57,430 bases of DNA, from contig JABURQ010000074.1 in the NCBI GenBank assembly GCA_014762625.1, forward strand, positions 1 through 57,430, in the 5' to 3' direction. Within the stretch, counting starts at the first letter, position 1. Every line of letters starts with the position of its first letter. The DNA comes from Planctomycetaceae bacterium (lineage in GTDB: Bacteria; Planctomycetota; Planctomycetia; Planctomycetales; Planctomycetaceae). Positions 25,138 to 33,421 of this stretch are shown in pieces. Below the pieces are notes generated by a model. The model saw only the letters and a list, made by a program, of their open reading frames with translations, had not been told where the DNA came from and did no database searches. Made by a program: the position numbers and the translations under genes.

Positions 25138-26250
25138 TTACAACAGCTTCATGATCCGGTCCGACAATCCCTGTTCGCCCAGGATCACGTTCAGTTGACC
25201 TGAAGCGGCGATCTTTTCCAGAACTTCCAGTTCCTTCAGCCGCATCAACACCGGGTTGTTGTCGAGCAACTTCGCCGTGTTGGCTTGCGACCGCATCGCC
25301 GCCGTTTCTTCGCGTCGCGAAATCAGGTTGGCTTCCGCCGCCTTCTTCGCTTCCGTCACGCGGTTCATCAGGTCCTTCATGTCGCCCGGCAGGATCACGT
25401 CCCGGATTCCGAGCGATTCGATCTTCAGTCCGAGGACGTCAGCCCGCGAACGGACCAGGTCCGTCAGTTCCGTCACGACTTCTTCCTTGTCGCTCAGGAA
25501 GGCATCCAGTTCGCGGCTTCCGATCACGGCTCGCAGCGCCAACTGGACTTCACGGTACAGCGCCTGCGACGCCGAGTCGCTCGATGTCACCGATCGATGG
25601 GCATCGGCCACCGTATAAGTCACCACCGCGTTCAGACGCAGTGAGACCTTGTCAGCGGTCATGATGTCCTGACCGGCGACGTCGAGCAGTTGCTCGCGCA
25701 GGTCGACTTCCACCACGGTTGCCTTCGCTTCACCCTTCCAGAACGCGTAGCGTCCCGGAGTGAGCGTTTCGACGTACCGACCGTCCACGAACAGCACACC
25801 GGCGTGGTTTCGTTCGACCGTGCAGATGTCGAGCACGACCGCCGCCTTCGGCCAGAATTCCTGGACCGCGAGGTCGTCGTGTTCGAAACGAGGATTCCGC
25901 GCGTCGATCACTTCGACACGAACATCCTTGGAGTCGTTCCACCAGGCGTACAGACCGGGAGTCAGGAAGCGGTCGAAGCGACCGTCGATCCAGACCAGCG
26001 CCCGTTGATGATCCTTCAGGTCGACAAAGTCGATCCGATCCTCCACCAGCCCCGACTTCACAATCAGGTCGAGTTCCTCATCCCACAGCCACGGCTCACG
26101 CCGCGACATGATGCGCAGTTCGCGACGACGGAGCGGATCGACGATCCAGTGGCGTCCGGCATCGAGCACGCGAACGAGGTCGCCGTCCTCGAACAGCAGT
26201 CCCGTTTCGAACGAACGGATCAAGTAACGCTTCAGCATCTTAAACATCAT
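25138..26250 (-). CDS. SPFH/band-7 (slipin-type) protein with triplicated N-terminal motif and no evident membrane anchor
   Basis: A 370-residue protein. The ATG at 26250 is fixed by AAGGAGG with 6-nt spacing. The band-7 core runs from about 175 to 300 (VEVDLREQLLDVAGQDIMTA, DKVSLRLNAVVTYTVADAHR), followed by a helical segment (EAKKAAEANLISRREETAAM, MRLKELEVLEKIA) typical of flotillin/slipin coiled coils. Before it, a short beta motif of slipins occurs three times: ETGLLFEDGDLVRVLDAGRH (~15-34), QRALVWIDGRFDRFLTPGLY (~82-101) and HAGVLFVDGRYVETLTPGRY (~149-168). The usual hydrophobic N-terminal hairpin is absent. Family members scaffold membrane microdomains and regulate proteases, and some pair with NfeD, but no NfeD gene is adjacent. 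It is monocistronic, with its own terminator. Confidence 0.85.
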   Translation of the reverse strand: MMFKMLKRYLIRSFETGLLFEDGDLVRVLDAGRHWIVDPLRRRELRIMSRREPWLWDEELDLIVKSGLVEDRIDFVDLKDHQRALVWIDGRFDRFLTPGLYAWWNDSKDVRVEVIDARNPRFEHDDLAVQEFWPKAAVVLDICTVERNHAGVLFVDGRYVETLTPGRYAFWKGEAKATVVEVDLREQLLDVAGQDIMTADKVSLRLNAVVTYTVADAHRSVTSSDSASQALYREVQLALRAVIGSRELDAFLSDKEEVVTELTDLVRSRADVLGLKIESLGIRDVILPGDMKDLMNRVTEAKKAAEANLISRREETAAMRSQANTAKLLDNNPVLMRLKELEVLEKIAASGQLNVILGEQGLSDRIMKLL

Positions 26251-26390
26251 AGGGCACCTCCTTCCGGTGCGGTTTGTCAACAGGTCCTTCCCTTGGCGAA
26301 ATCAACGATGACGGTCTTGGGAGGGACGAAACGTGTCTAAACTTTTTTAAGTTATGAGTCGGTGAATATTTCCAATAATCGTTGGTGAAA

Positions 26391-26505
26391 GTCCTTCTCC
26401 TCCTCTGGAGGAGAAGGTGCCCGAAGGGCGGATGAGGAGGTGGTGCAGTTAATATTGATCTCCTCCTCACCCCGTCCCTCTCCTCCAGAGGAGGAGAGGG
26501 GGGCA
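26391..26505. repeat. REP-like element with two palindromes
   Basis: Two hairpins flank an A+T-rich centre. One is CCTTCTCC-tcctctgga-GGAGAAGG (26393-26400 with 26410-26417). The other is a perfect 11-bp stem CCCTCTCCTCC-aga-GGAGGAGAGGG (26476-26500). The inner sequences GATGAGGAGG and CCTCCTCACC are also roughly complementary, so the whole unit can fold into a larger structure. This layout resembles intergenic REP/BIME-type repeats. Other copies would have to be sought elsewhere in the genome, and none was seen in this window. Confidence 0.55.
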
Positions 26506-27025
26506 TGCAAGTAGGCAAGATCGTAAAAAGATCGAGTTTCCCGCGTCGGGTGGCGGGGGCGCTCTGTGTCACAGAAGCCCCCGATGTTTCACCCCCTACA
26601 TCGTTACTACTTTCAATATCAAATCTCTTCTTCAGAAGAGTGTTTTCAACGAGGCCTTTGGAAAACGGAGCCCGCGACGATCACACGTCGTCGAACGGAG
26701 TCCGCTTGAGTCGGCGAGGTCATCGAGTCGGAACGAATTTTTCCGTCACCCGCAGGAGACTCGTGTCTCGCTGCGAAGCGTGGGAGCCGTTCGCTCGTTG
26801 TCGAATTCATCACCGGCGGCATCCACGAACTGCAAAGTCCGACTTGGTGCTGCCGGTTTCATCGCGACGAGGTTTCCAGCCAGTTGGTTCGAACGAGTCG
26901 ACCGTTCCGGGAGGGTTCCCGCGCCTTTGATGTCCCCGGCGGATCGAACGCTGGACCGTTTTCCTCCGGCTTCATGGCTGCAGATGGTTCACACCTGCAT
27001 GGTGGGACAGTCTTACAGACCGTCG
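26506..27025. other. Gene-poor interval with an unassigned 80-codon open frame
   Basis: No recognisable gene was found in this 520-bp stretch next to the tRNA. On the minus strand, 26988-26746 is open for 80 codons and its translation looks reasonably protein-like (for example TLQFVDAAGDEFDNERTA). The only ATG is internal, there is no ribosome-binding site, and no family is recognised. It could be a decayed gene, an upstream-truncated small protein or a structured RNA. The plus-strand frames here run on into the tRNA and are judged spurious. Confidence 0.3.
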
Positions 27026-27099
27026 TCGTGTGGGCGGGAGTTGAACCCGCAACTTTCAGTTCTCAAAACTGACGCTCTAACCATTTGAGCTACCACAGC
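27026..27099 (-). tRNA. tRNA-like gene, nominal anticodon UGA (Ser) but class I structure
   Basis: A complete cloverleaf can be read on the minus strand. It has D stem GCTC/GAGC with a canonical D loop containing GG, a perfect 5-bp anticodon stem TCAGT/ACTGA with loop TTTGAGA, a 5-nt variable loop, and T stem GCGGG/CCCGC with loop TTCAACT. Reading U33 as the second loop base gives anticodon UGA, which would decode UCA (Ser). The variable arm is only 5 nt, whereas bacterial tRNA-Ser has a long one. Base 37 is G instead of the expected A. Acceptor positions 1-72 and 2-71 are mismatched (G-G, C-C), and CCA is not encoded. It may be a specialised or decaying tRNA. The amino acid identity is uncertain. 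Confidence 0.65.
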
Positions 27100-27211
27100 T
27101 ACGGAGGAGTGTTTTCGAAACTGTTTACGGGACACGGTCGGCAACTTGGGAGGGCCTTCCGCGCCGCCAGCAGCACTCTTCCGCCTGTTTCAATGGTTGT
27201 TGATTCCATTG

Positions 27212-27242
27212 AAAAACCCGGCTTCGTTTCCGACGCCGGGTT
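27212..27242 (-). terminator. Probable intrinsic terminator after the XylR-type regulator
   Basis: On the minus strand an 8-bp stem (AACCCGGC / GCCGGGTT) with a 12-nt loop runs into TTTTTC. It lies about 205 bp past the regulator's stop codon, so it could also mark the 5' side of the tRNA unit. Nothing else is seen between 27100 and 27447. Confidence 0.6.
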
Positions 27243-27447
27243 ATGAATTAATTCTGGAAGTTCACAACCTCAGCGCGATGTCTCCACGGCGGGATACCTG
27301 TTGAAATTTTCGCATTGAGCGATATCGCATCTCATGATTTGGTCCTTAATGATTTCCGTTTTTGCGTTTTTCGTTTCATTGTTGCCGGGAAAGACGCACT
27401 CAGGGCGCAAGAGGTTCGCAAAGATTTTGGGAGAAACAGCCAGCGGC

Positions 27448-28632
27448 TCAGGCCTGCGTGTATTGATTGCGGTACGAGTTGGGAGTCATGCCGGCGGCTT
27501 TGCGGAAAAATTCACTGAAGCTGGCGGCGTGCGACATGCCGACGAGATGGGCGATACGATCGAGCGTGAAGTCGGTCGTCTGTAGGAGTTCACAGGCGCG
27601 ATGGAAGCGGACCTCTCGAATCTCCTCGCTGACGGTACGGTTCGTCGCTTCCTTGAATTCGATTTGGAAAGTTCTCAAGGGGATATGGACGTGATCGGCG
27701 ACATCGCAGACGCGAATCCCCTCGCAGGCGTGCAGGCGGATGTACTCGCGTGCCCGGTCGATATCCGTGACCGGGGCGCGTTGCTGGCCGATCGTCGATT
27801 CCCGGATCGAGATTCTTTCGGCGGGAACTTCGACGATTTTCCGGCCCAGTCGTTTGTGTTCCGTTAGCCTCATGAGCAATCGCGTCGCTTCGTAGCCGAT
27901 CTCAAGATTGGGAGGATGAATACTGGTGAGCGGGATCGAGTGGAGCCGCGAGGTTTCGGAATCATCGACCCCGATGACGGCAATATCTTCGGGGACGCTG
28001 AAGCCCAGCGTATGGATCGCTTTGAGAGTGGCGATGGCGTATTGATCGTTGAGAGTGACGATCGTCGCCGGTTTGGGAATTTGTTGCAGATAGGCCATCA
28101 ACTTCGGATCGGGAGCCATCGAATCGGCCAGCTCGGAGTGCGAAATGGCCATCGCGATATCCATTTCGTAAGCCGCAAATTGGAATTCCTCCTGACGGCA
28201 AAAATCCGCCAGCGCATCGCGGCGGTGATGCGAGCCGTCCGAATCTCGATAACCGACATAACCGACGTAATGACGTTGAAGCGACTTGATATGCTCGACG
28301 GCGATTTTGGCGATCGATTCTCCGTCGGTGTAAACGCTCGGCAATCCGCTGTCCGCCAGATCGCCGCAAACCATGACGATGGGAACGTCGCCTCGTTCCA
28401 TCCATTCTACAAGCCCTTCGGACTTCCCCACGCTGGCGATCACGCCGTCGACCCGGTTTTTCCATGGAGGAATCGACGTGAAATAATCGTCCTCTTCGAG
28501 TGTGTGGTCGGCTTCGAACAGAAAATCTTTGAGTTGAATGCCACTATGTTCATCGACGTATTGCAAGATGCCTTCGATCACACGATGAGAACGAATGCCG
28601 AGCCGGTCGAGATAAAGTCCGATGGTGATCAT
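27448..28632 (-). CDS. XylR-type transcriptional regulator (LacI/periplasmic-binding-like sensor plus AraC HTH)
   Basis: A 394-residue regulator. Residues ~1-275 form a type-1 periplasmic-binding/LacI-like ligand domain (MITIGLYLDRLGIRSHRVIE, RVDGVIASVGKSEGLVEW, HYVGYVGYRDSDGSHHRRDA, DIAVIGVDDSETSRLHSIPL, SIHPPNLEIGYEA). The C-terminal ~100 residues form an AraC-type double helix-turn-helix (RVCDVADHVHIPLRTFQIEF, then LDRIAHLVGMSHAASFSEFF and AGMTPNSYRN). This combination is typical of sugar-responsive XylR proteins, but the ligand here is unknown and no sugar catabolic operon is adjacent. It is divergent from the DUF1559 gene. Three direct repeats in the shared upstream region are candidate operators, suggesting autoregulation and possible control of the neighbour. 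Confidence 0.92.
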   Translation of the reverse strand: MITIGLYLDRLGIRSHRVIEGILQYVDEHSGIQLKDFLFEADHTLEEDDYFTSIPPWKNRVDGVIASVGKSEGLVEWMERGDVPIVMVCGDLADSGLPSVYTDGESIAKIAVEHIKSLQRHYVGYVGYRDSDGSHHRRDALADFCRQEEFQFAAYEMDIAMAISHSELADSMAPDPKLMAYLQQIPKPATIVTLNDQYAIATLKAIHTLGFSVPEDIAVIGVDDSETSRLHSIPLTSIHPPNLEIGYEATRLLMRLTEHKRLGRKIVEVPAERISIRESTIGQQRAPVTDIDRAREYIRLHACEGIRVCDVADHVHIPLRTFQIEFKEATNRTVSEEIREVRFHRACELLQTTDFTLDRIAHLVGMSHAASFSEFFRKAAGMTPNSYRNQYTQA

Positions 28633-28695
28633 GTTGCTTAAGGAATTTTCAGAATTGCTCGAATCGATTGCAGGAAATTCGCATTTATTCTACTC

Positions 28696-28752
28696 GCGCA
28701 AAATCGATAGAATCAATGCGCAAAATCTGAAACATTTGGCGTGCGCAAAATC
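28696..28752. promoter_or_regulatory. Three direct repeats GCGCAAAATC: candidate operator of the XylR-type regulator
   Basis: Identical 10-mers occur at 28696-28705, 28718-28727 and 28743-28752, with 22 and 25 bp between starts (about 2 and 2.4 helical turns). They lie 64-120 bp upstream of the regulator's start codon, in the 314-bp divergent region shared with the DUF1559 gene. AraC-type domains typically bind direct repeats, so they probably are its binding sites. This is inference from position and spacing. No other feature was found in this intergenic region. Confidence 0.6.
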
Positions 28753-28946
28753 TTAACGCTTAAGTGGTGTTGAACTAAGCACTTCCAGACGTCGCCTCCT
28801 CCCGCAGCATCGAATAAACGGGATCAGCCAGAGGCGAAAAACAGGTTTCGGTCTGCGCATCTTGAGAGGGAACGGTATGTGAGTTGCGTAATTCATTCAA
28901 ACTCATGAATCCTTTTCTTTTCCCTCGACTTATGGAGCTTAAACTG

Positions 28947-29897
28947 ATGCCGAATTTACTCGCTAAGAAAAAACAGGGTTTTACTCTGATTGAGCTATTG
29001 GTGGTGATTGCCATCATCGCGGTTTTGGTAGCCCTATTGTTGCCCGCCGTTCAACAGGCCCGCGAAGCGGCCCGTCGTTCCAGCTGCAAAAACAACTTGA
29101 AGCAGTTGGGGTTAGCGATGCACAATTACCACGATGTCCATAATTGTCTTCCGATGGGCATGGTCCATCGGATCAACTGGCGGGTTTCGATCCTGCCATT
29201 TATCGAACAAGGGGCGGCTTACAATCAGCTGAGCTTCGATGAAACGTTTCGAGGCGATCAGGTAACGACCAACACGAAGGTTCTGGGTGGATTGGTGTTT
29301 GATACCATGATTTGCCCGTCCAACACGGTCGATCCCTTGAAGAATAACGCCTACGGCGCGAACGGTCAGCGCATGCAGTACGCGACTTATCTGGCGATTG
29401 CCGGAGCGGTCGATACGTCCATGTCCAACAACGCTCCTGCCGGAAAATGTAACAGTTATTACGGCTGGCACTGCAACAATGGCCCGATGCTGATCAACGA
29501 AAAAGTCGGATTCAAGGACATCGTGGATGGGACCTCGAACTGCCTGCTGGTCGGCGAACAAAGTGGTCGCGACGAAGGAATGCTGTACGGCGACCGTCGT
29601 AACGGTTATCGCGGCGGCTGGCATGGAACCGATCAGACCACCAACACCGCGAACTTCGTCACGGGAATTGGGAGCGGCATTACGCCGATCCAGTATCCTT
29701 TGAACTCCACCTGTAACGACTTCTGGGCTTGCCAAGTTCCCTATCTGAATTCCGCGATCTTGAACTCCGAACACACGGGAGGAGTCCAGTTTGCACTTGC
29801 CGATGGCTCCGTCCGCTTTATCTCGGAGAACATCGACCTGACAAACCTCAAACGTCTGGCGATGAAATCAGACGGCCAGGTCGTCGGAGAATTCTGA
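28947..29897 (+). CDS. DUF1559 prepilin-like protein
   Basis: A 316-residue protein starting at the ATG at 28947, which has GGAG at 9-nt spacing; in-frame starts at 28884, 28905 and 28932 are less suitable. The N-terminus is a type IV prepilin/pseudopilin signal, KKKQG then [17 protein letters not shown], with the predicted prepilin peptidase cut after Gly11. [20 protein letters not shown] follows, the hallmark of planctomycete DUF1559 proteins. The C-terminal motif is [20 protein letters not shown] (H-X9-DG-S). Planctomycetes encode many such paralogues, and their function is not established, though a type II secretion or pilus-like surface role is likely. It forms a typical pair with the downstream lipoprotein, but a strong terminator lies between them. 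Confidence 0.94.
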   Translation: MPNLLAKKKQGFTLIELLVVIAIIAVLVALLLPAVQQAREAARRSSCKNNLKQLGLAMHNYHDVHNCLPMGMVHRINWRVSILPFIEQGAAYNQLSFDETFRGDQVTTNTKVLGGLVFDTMICPSNTVDPLKNNAYGANGQRMQYATYLAIAGAVDTSMSNNAPAGKCNSYYGWHCNNGPMLINEKVGFKDIVDGTSNCLLVGEQSGRDEGMLYGDRRNGYRGGWHGTDQTTNTANFVTGIGSGITPIQYPLNSTCNDFWACQVPYLNSAILNSEHTGGVQFALADGSVRFISENIDLTNLKRLAMKSDGQVVGEF

Positions 29898-29911
29898 TCA
29901 ACGCTCACTCG

Positions 29912-29956
29912 CGTCTCCCGGAAGAGACTGGGTTGTTTCTCCGGGAGACGTTTTTT
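29912..29956 (+). terminator. Strong intrinsic terminator after the DUF1559 gene
   Basis: A perfect 11-bp stem (CGTCTCCCGGA / TCCGGGAGACG) with a 17-nt loop is followed by six T. It starts 14 bp after the stop codon, so the downstream lipoprotein is expressed by read-through or from its own promoter between 29957 and 30012. Confidence 0.92.
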
Positions 29957-30012
29957 AAGTCATTTTCATCGATCGATTGATCGAGACGTGAGAATTCATA
30001 AGAGGTGCCCAC

Positions 30013-30507
30013 ATGAAAATGTTATCTAACGCGACGCTGATCGTCTGGTGTTGCGGATTCGTGTTTCTCTGCGGAGCGGGTTGTTCCAATGAATCGGACC
30101 TTCCCAAAGCGGTAGTCACGGGGGAAGTCTATCTGAACGGAGAACCGTTCACCGGAGCTGCCGTCAGATTTTACAATCCCAAACTCGGAGGAGGAGCCTT
30201 CAATTTGGATGAAGCGGGCGCCTTTGAGTCGGGTGAGCCGATTGTGGTCGGCGAGTACACTGTGTCACTGGACCGTCCCGGACCGAACGTGGGGGAAAAT
30301 CCCGGCGAGATGACCTGGCCGGAAGATCAAACCAAGGATCTTCCCCAAAAGTATCTGAAAGGTTCGAAAAGTGGATTGACGGCTCAGGTTTCCGAGATGG
30401 GGGAAAACCACTTTCTCTTTAATATCGAAGGGGCTCCGAAATCATCCCGTGGTGACGGCCGCGAGGGACCGCAAGTGATCGAACCGATCACGACGACCGG
30501 AGGATAG
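30013..30507 (+). CDS. Small lipoprotein with carboxypeptidase-regulatory-like fold
   Basis: A 164-residue exported protein. The N-terminal hydrophobic segment ends in the lipobox LCGAGC, giving a lipid-anchored Cys at about residue 23. The mature part starts VVTGEVYLNGEPFTGAAVRF and continues with GEYTVSLDRPG, the pattern of small beta-sandwich domains like transthyretin/carboxypeptidase-regulatory modules. No catalytic residues are evident. Lipoproteins of this type commonly follow DUF1559 genes in planctomycetes, and an association at the cell surface is inferred. A terminator follows directly. Confidence 0.82.
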   Translation: MKMLSNATLIVWCCGFVFLCGAGCSNESDLPKAVVTGEVYLNGEPFTGAAVRFYNPKLGGGAFNLDEAGAFESGEPIVVGEYTVSLDRPGPNVGENPGEMTWPEDQTKDLPQKYLKGSKSGLTAQVSEMGENHFLFNIEGAPKSSRGDGREGPQVIEPITTTGG

Positions 30508-30551
30508 AAAGTTCCGACATTTGCCCGCGAAGACCCAACAGGTCTACGCCC

Positions 30552-30586
30552 ACGGAATCTGCTCTCTTGCAGATTCCGTTTTTTTA
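30552..30586 (+). terminator. Strong intrinsic terminator after the lipoprotein gene
   Basis: A perfect 11-bp stem (ACGGAATCTGC / GCAGATTCCGT) with a 6-nt loop is followed by a seven-T run. It lies 44 bp after the lipoprotein stop codon. It has no T tract on the minus strand, so it should not serve the convergent VWA operon. Confidence 0.9.
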
Positions 30587-30595
30587 TGGTGTGAA

Positions 30596-33421
30596 CTACC
30601 GCCGCTTCTTGGCGCGAGCTTTCGCCGCCGCGAACACGTCTTTCTTCCGTTGATCGGCTTGTTCGTCCGGTTGTTCCGCGGGAGGAGTGGGAGTCGGGGG
30701 CTGTGGCTTGGTGTCGGATTCTGAGACCTTCGGTTTCGGGGCTCGTTTGGGAAGTTTCGGGATCCACGACGACCACCACGATCCTCTCGGCTGTCGCGAT
30801 TTCGCTTCTTCAATCTCCGCAGTAGCGGAAGTGCTCACCGGTTTTAGACGCTCCCACAGCGATAGTCGTCGTCCCGCAATCTCGGCGATCAACAACAGAA
30901 TCGAGAGCGAAAACAGCCACGGCAACAATGTTTTTTTGCTGGCGGCTCGGGGAGGATCGTCCAGAATCGAGAGCACATCGGTTCGCGCGATGCCGCCGCT
31001 CGTTTCCGCGACGTCTTTCAGAATATCGAGTCCGCTCGGGAGGCCCGCTCGCGGGGCGAATTCAGGAGAGTAGGGGAGAGAAACCGCGGGGCCGCGTGTG
31101 AACTGGCGACCGCCATTTTCAACGATCGTCCGGAACGATCCGGTTCGATCGAGCGTAAAGCGTGCTTCGAGCGAGTTAGGCCCAGTCCAGAGAAACTCGG
31201 GAGTCACGACCGCCTCGCGCCCCTCTCCGGGAGGAATCACCGAGAGGATCGGCGGTTGCGTGTTGGCCGGATCGGTGCGTTCGGGATCGAGTTCCACGCG
31301 CACGACAGCATCCTGTCCGATGCGTTCGACATCGACGTAAACTTCGTCGGGGGAATGACCGCTCATCAGCCAGCGTGCGTGCGTAATCAGAAAGTCCTCG
31401 TAATTCTCCCAGCGTCCGAATTGTCCGGTGTATTGGCCGTCCACTTCCAGACACAACGCGGCCGCTCGTCCGATGCCTCGATACCAGACCGCCGACAGCG
31501 GCGCGGTGTACTCGTCTTGAGTGACGACGACGGGAGTCGCATCCGGCTTGATGTAACTGAGGTTATAGCCGTCCACGTTCGGAAACCCGCCCGAGTCCAA
31601 CTCTCCCAGCAGTTGCGCGTCGGGCAGGATGGCGCCGGGGATCCCGTTTGGTTGGGTCTCGTCTTTGGTGACGAACGTGCTGCGGGCAACGCTCATTGTG
31701 TCTTCAGTAAACAGGCGCGGCAACTCTTCGGGATCGTTCGTAAACATGATGTTTCCCGATCCGAGTTTTGCGATGTCTTTCAGAAGCTGGGCATCGGGGT
31801 CTGTATCGCTTCCCAGACCGATCACGCTGACGGTGATTCCCAGTCCTTCATATTTTTTCAGCAGGGATTTGTAATTGCCGGGTTGTTCGCTGTCAGCGGC
31901 GTCCGAGAAGAGAATGATGTGTTTAGTGGACTGCGAGGACTTGACCAGTTCATTCCCCGCCGCGACGAGCGCCTCGTAGACGAAAATTCCGCCTCCCATA
32001 CTTTCGATCTTCTTGATGCGGGAGATAATCGGATCCTTGTCCGTTAGATCGATCATCGGCTGCACGACGTGAGGTTGGCTATCGACCGCGATCACGGAAA
32101 TGCTGTCACCGGCCGAGAGCATGTTCACGCATTCCACGGTCCCGATGTTGGCGAGGTCCATTTTGGTTTGCGAACCTTTCACGGGAACCGACATACTTCC
32201 GGAACGATCGAGCGCGACCGCAAGCGCCATCCGGTTTTTACGATGTTCCTCACGCATCTCCATCGAAACCGGGATCGTCTCGTCCAGCGCGCTCTTGAAA
32301 TAACCGCCCGTTCCGAAACTCCGCTCGCCGCCGGTCAGCATCAATCCCCCTCCCATATCTTCCGTGAATTGGGCGAGGCGTTCCATTTTCAAACGCCCCA
32401 GATAGCGGGCCGGAACGTTCTCCAGAATCACCGCCCGATATTCGTCGAGAGAGTCCTGGGTGAGCGGATGATCGAGGGCGGCGACGACGTCGAGATCGAT
32501 GCGCCCCGCTCGCAGGGCGCGGGTCAAATTGTCTTCCTGTCCGTCGTTGTTCAAGACGAGCAACCGGGGGCCAGCATCCACCCGGACCACTCCGACGCCG
32601 ACATTGTTTTCCTGGAGCGGATCGTCGGCGACGGTCAACTCCGCGGTGTAGTTGAAGAAACCGGCCTGATCGATGACGTCCCGAAACAGAATCCGGTTGG
32701 CCCCGATGTCGAGATTCACCGTCTGCTTCGCAAATTCCACCCCTTCCCGCTGCAGCGTCAATTCGCCTTGAACGCTGCGGTCCGAGTAAATCCAGACCGG
32801 GAACTGAAACGGTTCACGCGGAGCGACCGATTCCGGCATGTTCAGGGAGTCGATGGCGACGTCCCCGATACGAAGTCGCTCAAAGGCTCGCACGTCAATC
32901 GGAATCCGATCTTCGCGGGCTTTACGGGCGGCATAAGTCGGGTTCACGCCGTTCGCTTCACCATCCGACAAAACCAGCAGACGCGTCGGACGGGTCTGAT
33001 CGACGAGTGAGAGAGCCGTTTCCAGCGCGCTATTCAGATCGCTCCCGTCAGGGAGAATTCGGAACGCATACTCTTCGAGCACTCCCTCCTGACGCGGAAG
33101 ACTTTCGACGGCGGGGCTCGCTCCGAACGTGACAATGCCGATGCGGTCTCCAGTGCCGCGATTATTTTGCAGGTTGCGGATCAGTTCCTGAATGTTGTCC
33201 CCCGCGTCGGCGGGCATTGAACGAGAGCGGTCGGCGACGACGATCACATCGATCCCGCGTCCTCCCAGATTGATCATCGGAACCGTCAGCGTCGTGATCA
33301 GTACCAACAGCAGGAACGCGCGCAAGTATCCCGTCACGCCTCGCACCCAGCCAATTCTGTAAAACAGAATTCCGACCGGGACGATCAGCAGGAATAATTC
33401 GGGATAACGAAATTCAATCAT
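30596..33421 (-). CDS. Large membrane protein with two VWA domains and a GATase-like region (last gene of the MoxR/VWA operon)
   Basis: A 941-residue protein starting at the ATG at 33421, which overlaps the upstream stop codon (ATGA). The frame upstream of it is not used. Transmembrane segments lie near residues 8-24 and 35-50. The first VWA domain has the MIDAS triad DRSRS (residues 64-68). A region at ~300-370 (FTEDMGGGLMLTGGERSFGT) resembles class I glutamine amidotransferase-like folds of unknown activity. A second VWA domain starts near residue 405 with DRSGS. A third hydrophobic segment (LLPWLFSLSILLLIAEIAG) lies near the C-terminus, followed by a Pro-rich and Lys/Arg-rich cytoplasmic tail. 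Its position after DUF58 and BatA-like genes suggests it is part of a MoxR-dependent envelope complex. Confidence 0.85.
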   Translation of the reverse strand: MIEFRYPELFLLIVPVGILFYRIGWVRGVTGYLRAFLLLVLITTLTVPMINLGGRGIDVIVVADRSRSMPADAGDNIQELIRNLQNNRGTGDRIGIVTFGASPAVESLPRQEGVLEEYAFRILPDGSDLNSALETALSLVDQTRPTRLLVLSDGEANGVNPTYAARKAREDRIPIDVRAFERLRIGDVAIDSLNMPESVAPREPFQFPVWIYSDRSVQGELTLQREGVEFAKQTVNLDIGANRILFRDVIDQAGFFNYTAELTVADDPLQENNVGVGVVRVDAGPRLLVLNNDGQEDNLTRALRAGRIDLDVVAALDHPLTQDSLDEYRAVILENVPARYLGRLKMERLAQFTEDMGGGLMLTGGERSFGTGGYFKSALDETIPVSMEMREEHRKNRMALAVALDRSGSMSVPVKGSQTKMDLANIGTVECVNMLSAGDSISVIAVDSQPHVVQPMIDLTDKDPIISRIKKIESMGGGIFVYEALVAAGNELVKSSQSTKHIILFSDAADSEQPGNYKSLLKKYEGLGITVSVIGLGSDTDPDAQLLKDIAKLGSGNIMFTNDPEELPRLFTEDTMSVARSTFVTKDETQPNGIPGAILPDAQLLGELDSGGFPNVDGYNLSYIKPDATPVVVTQDEYTAPLSAVWYRGIGRAAALCLEVDGQYTGQFGRWENYEDFLITHARWLMSGHSPDEVYVDVERIGQDAVVRVELDPERTDPANTQPPILSVIPPGEGREAVVTPEFLWTGPNSLEARFTLDRTGSFRTIVENGGRQFTRGPAVSLPYSPEFAPRAGLPSGLDILKDVAETSGGIARTDVLSILDDPPRAASKKTLLPWLFSLSILLLIAEIAGRRLSLWERLKPVSTSATAEIEEAKSRQPRGSWWSSWIPKLPKRAPKPKVSESDTKPQPPTPTPPAEQPDEQADQRKKDVFAAAKARAKKRR

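Noticed and set aside
26505-27088. Plus-strand open frames running from the REP-like element into the tRNA
   Set aside because: They read antisense through the tRNA and have no family likeness or ribosome-binding site.
26746-27099. Possible tmRNA, RNase P RNA or SRP RNA near the tRNA
   Set aside because: The conserved core sequences of these RNAs were looked for by eye and not found.
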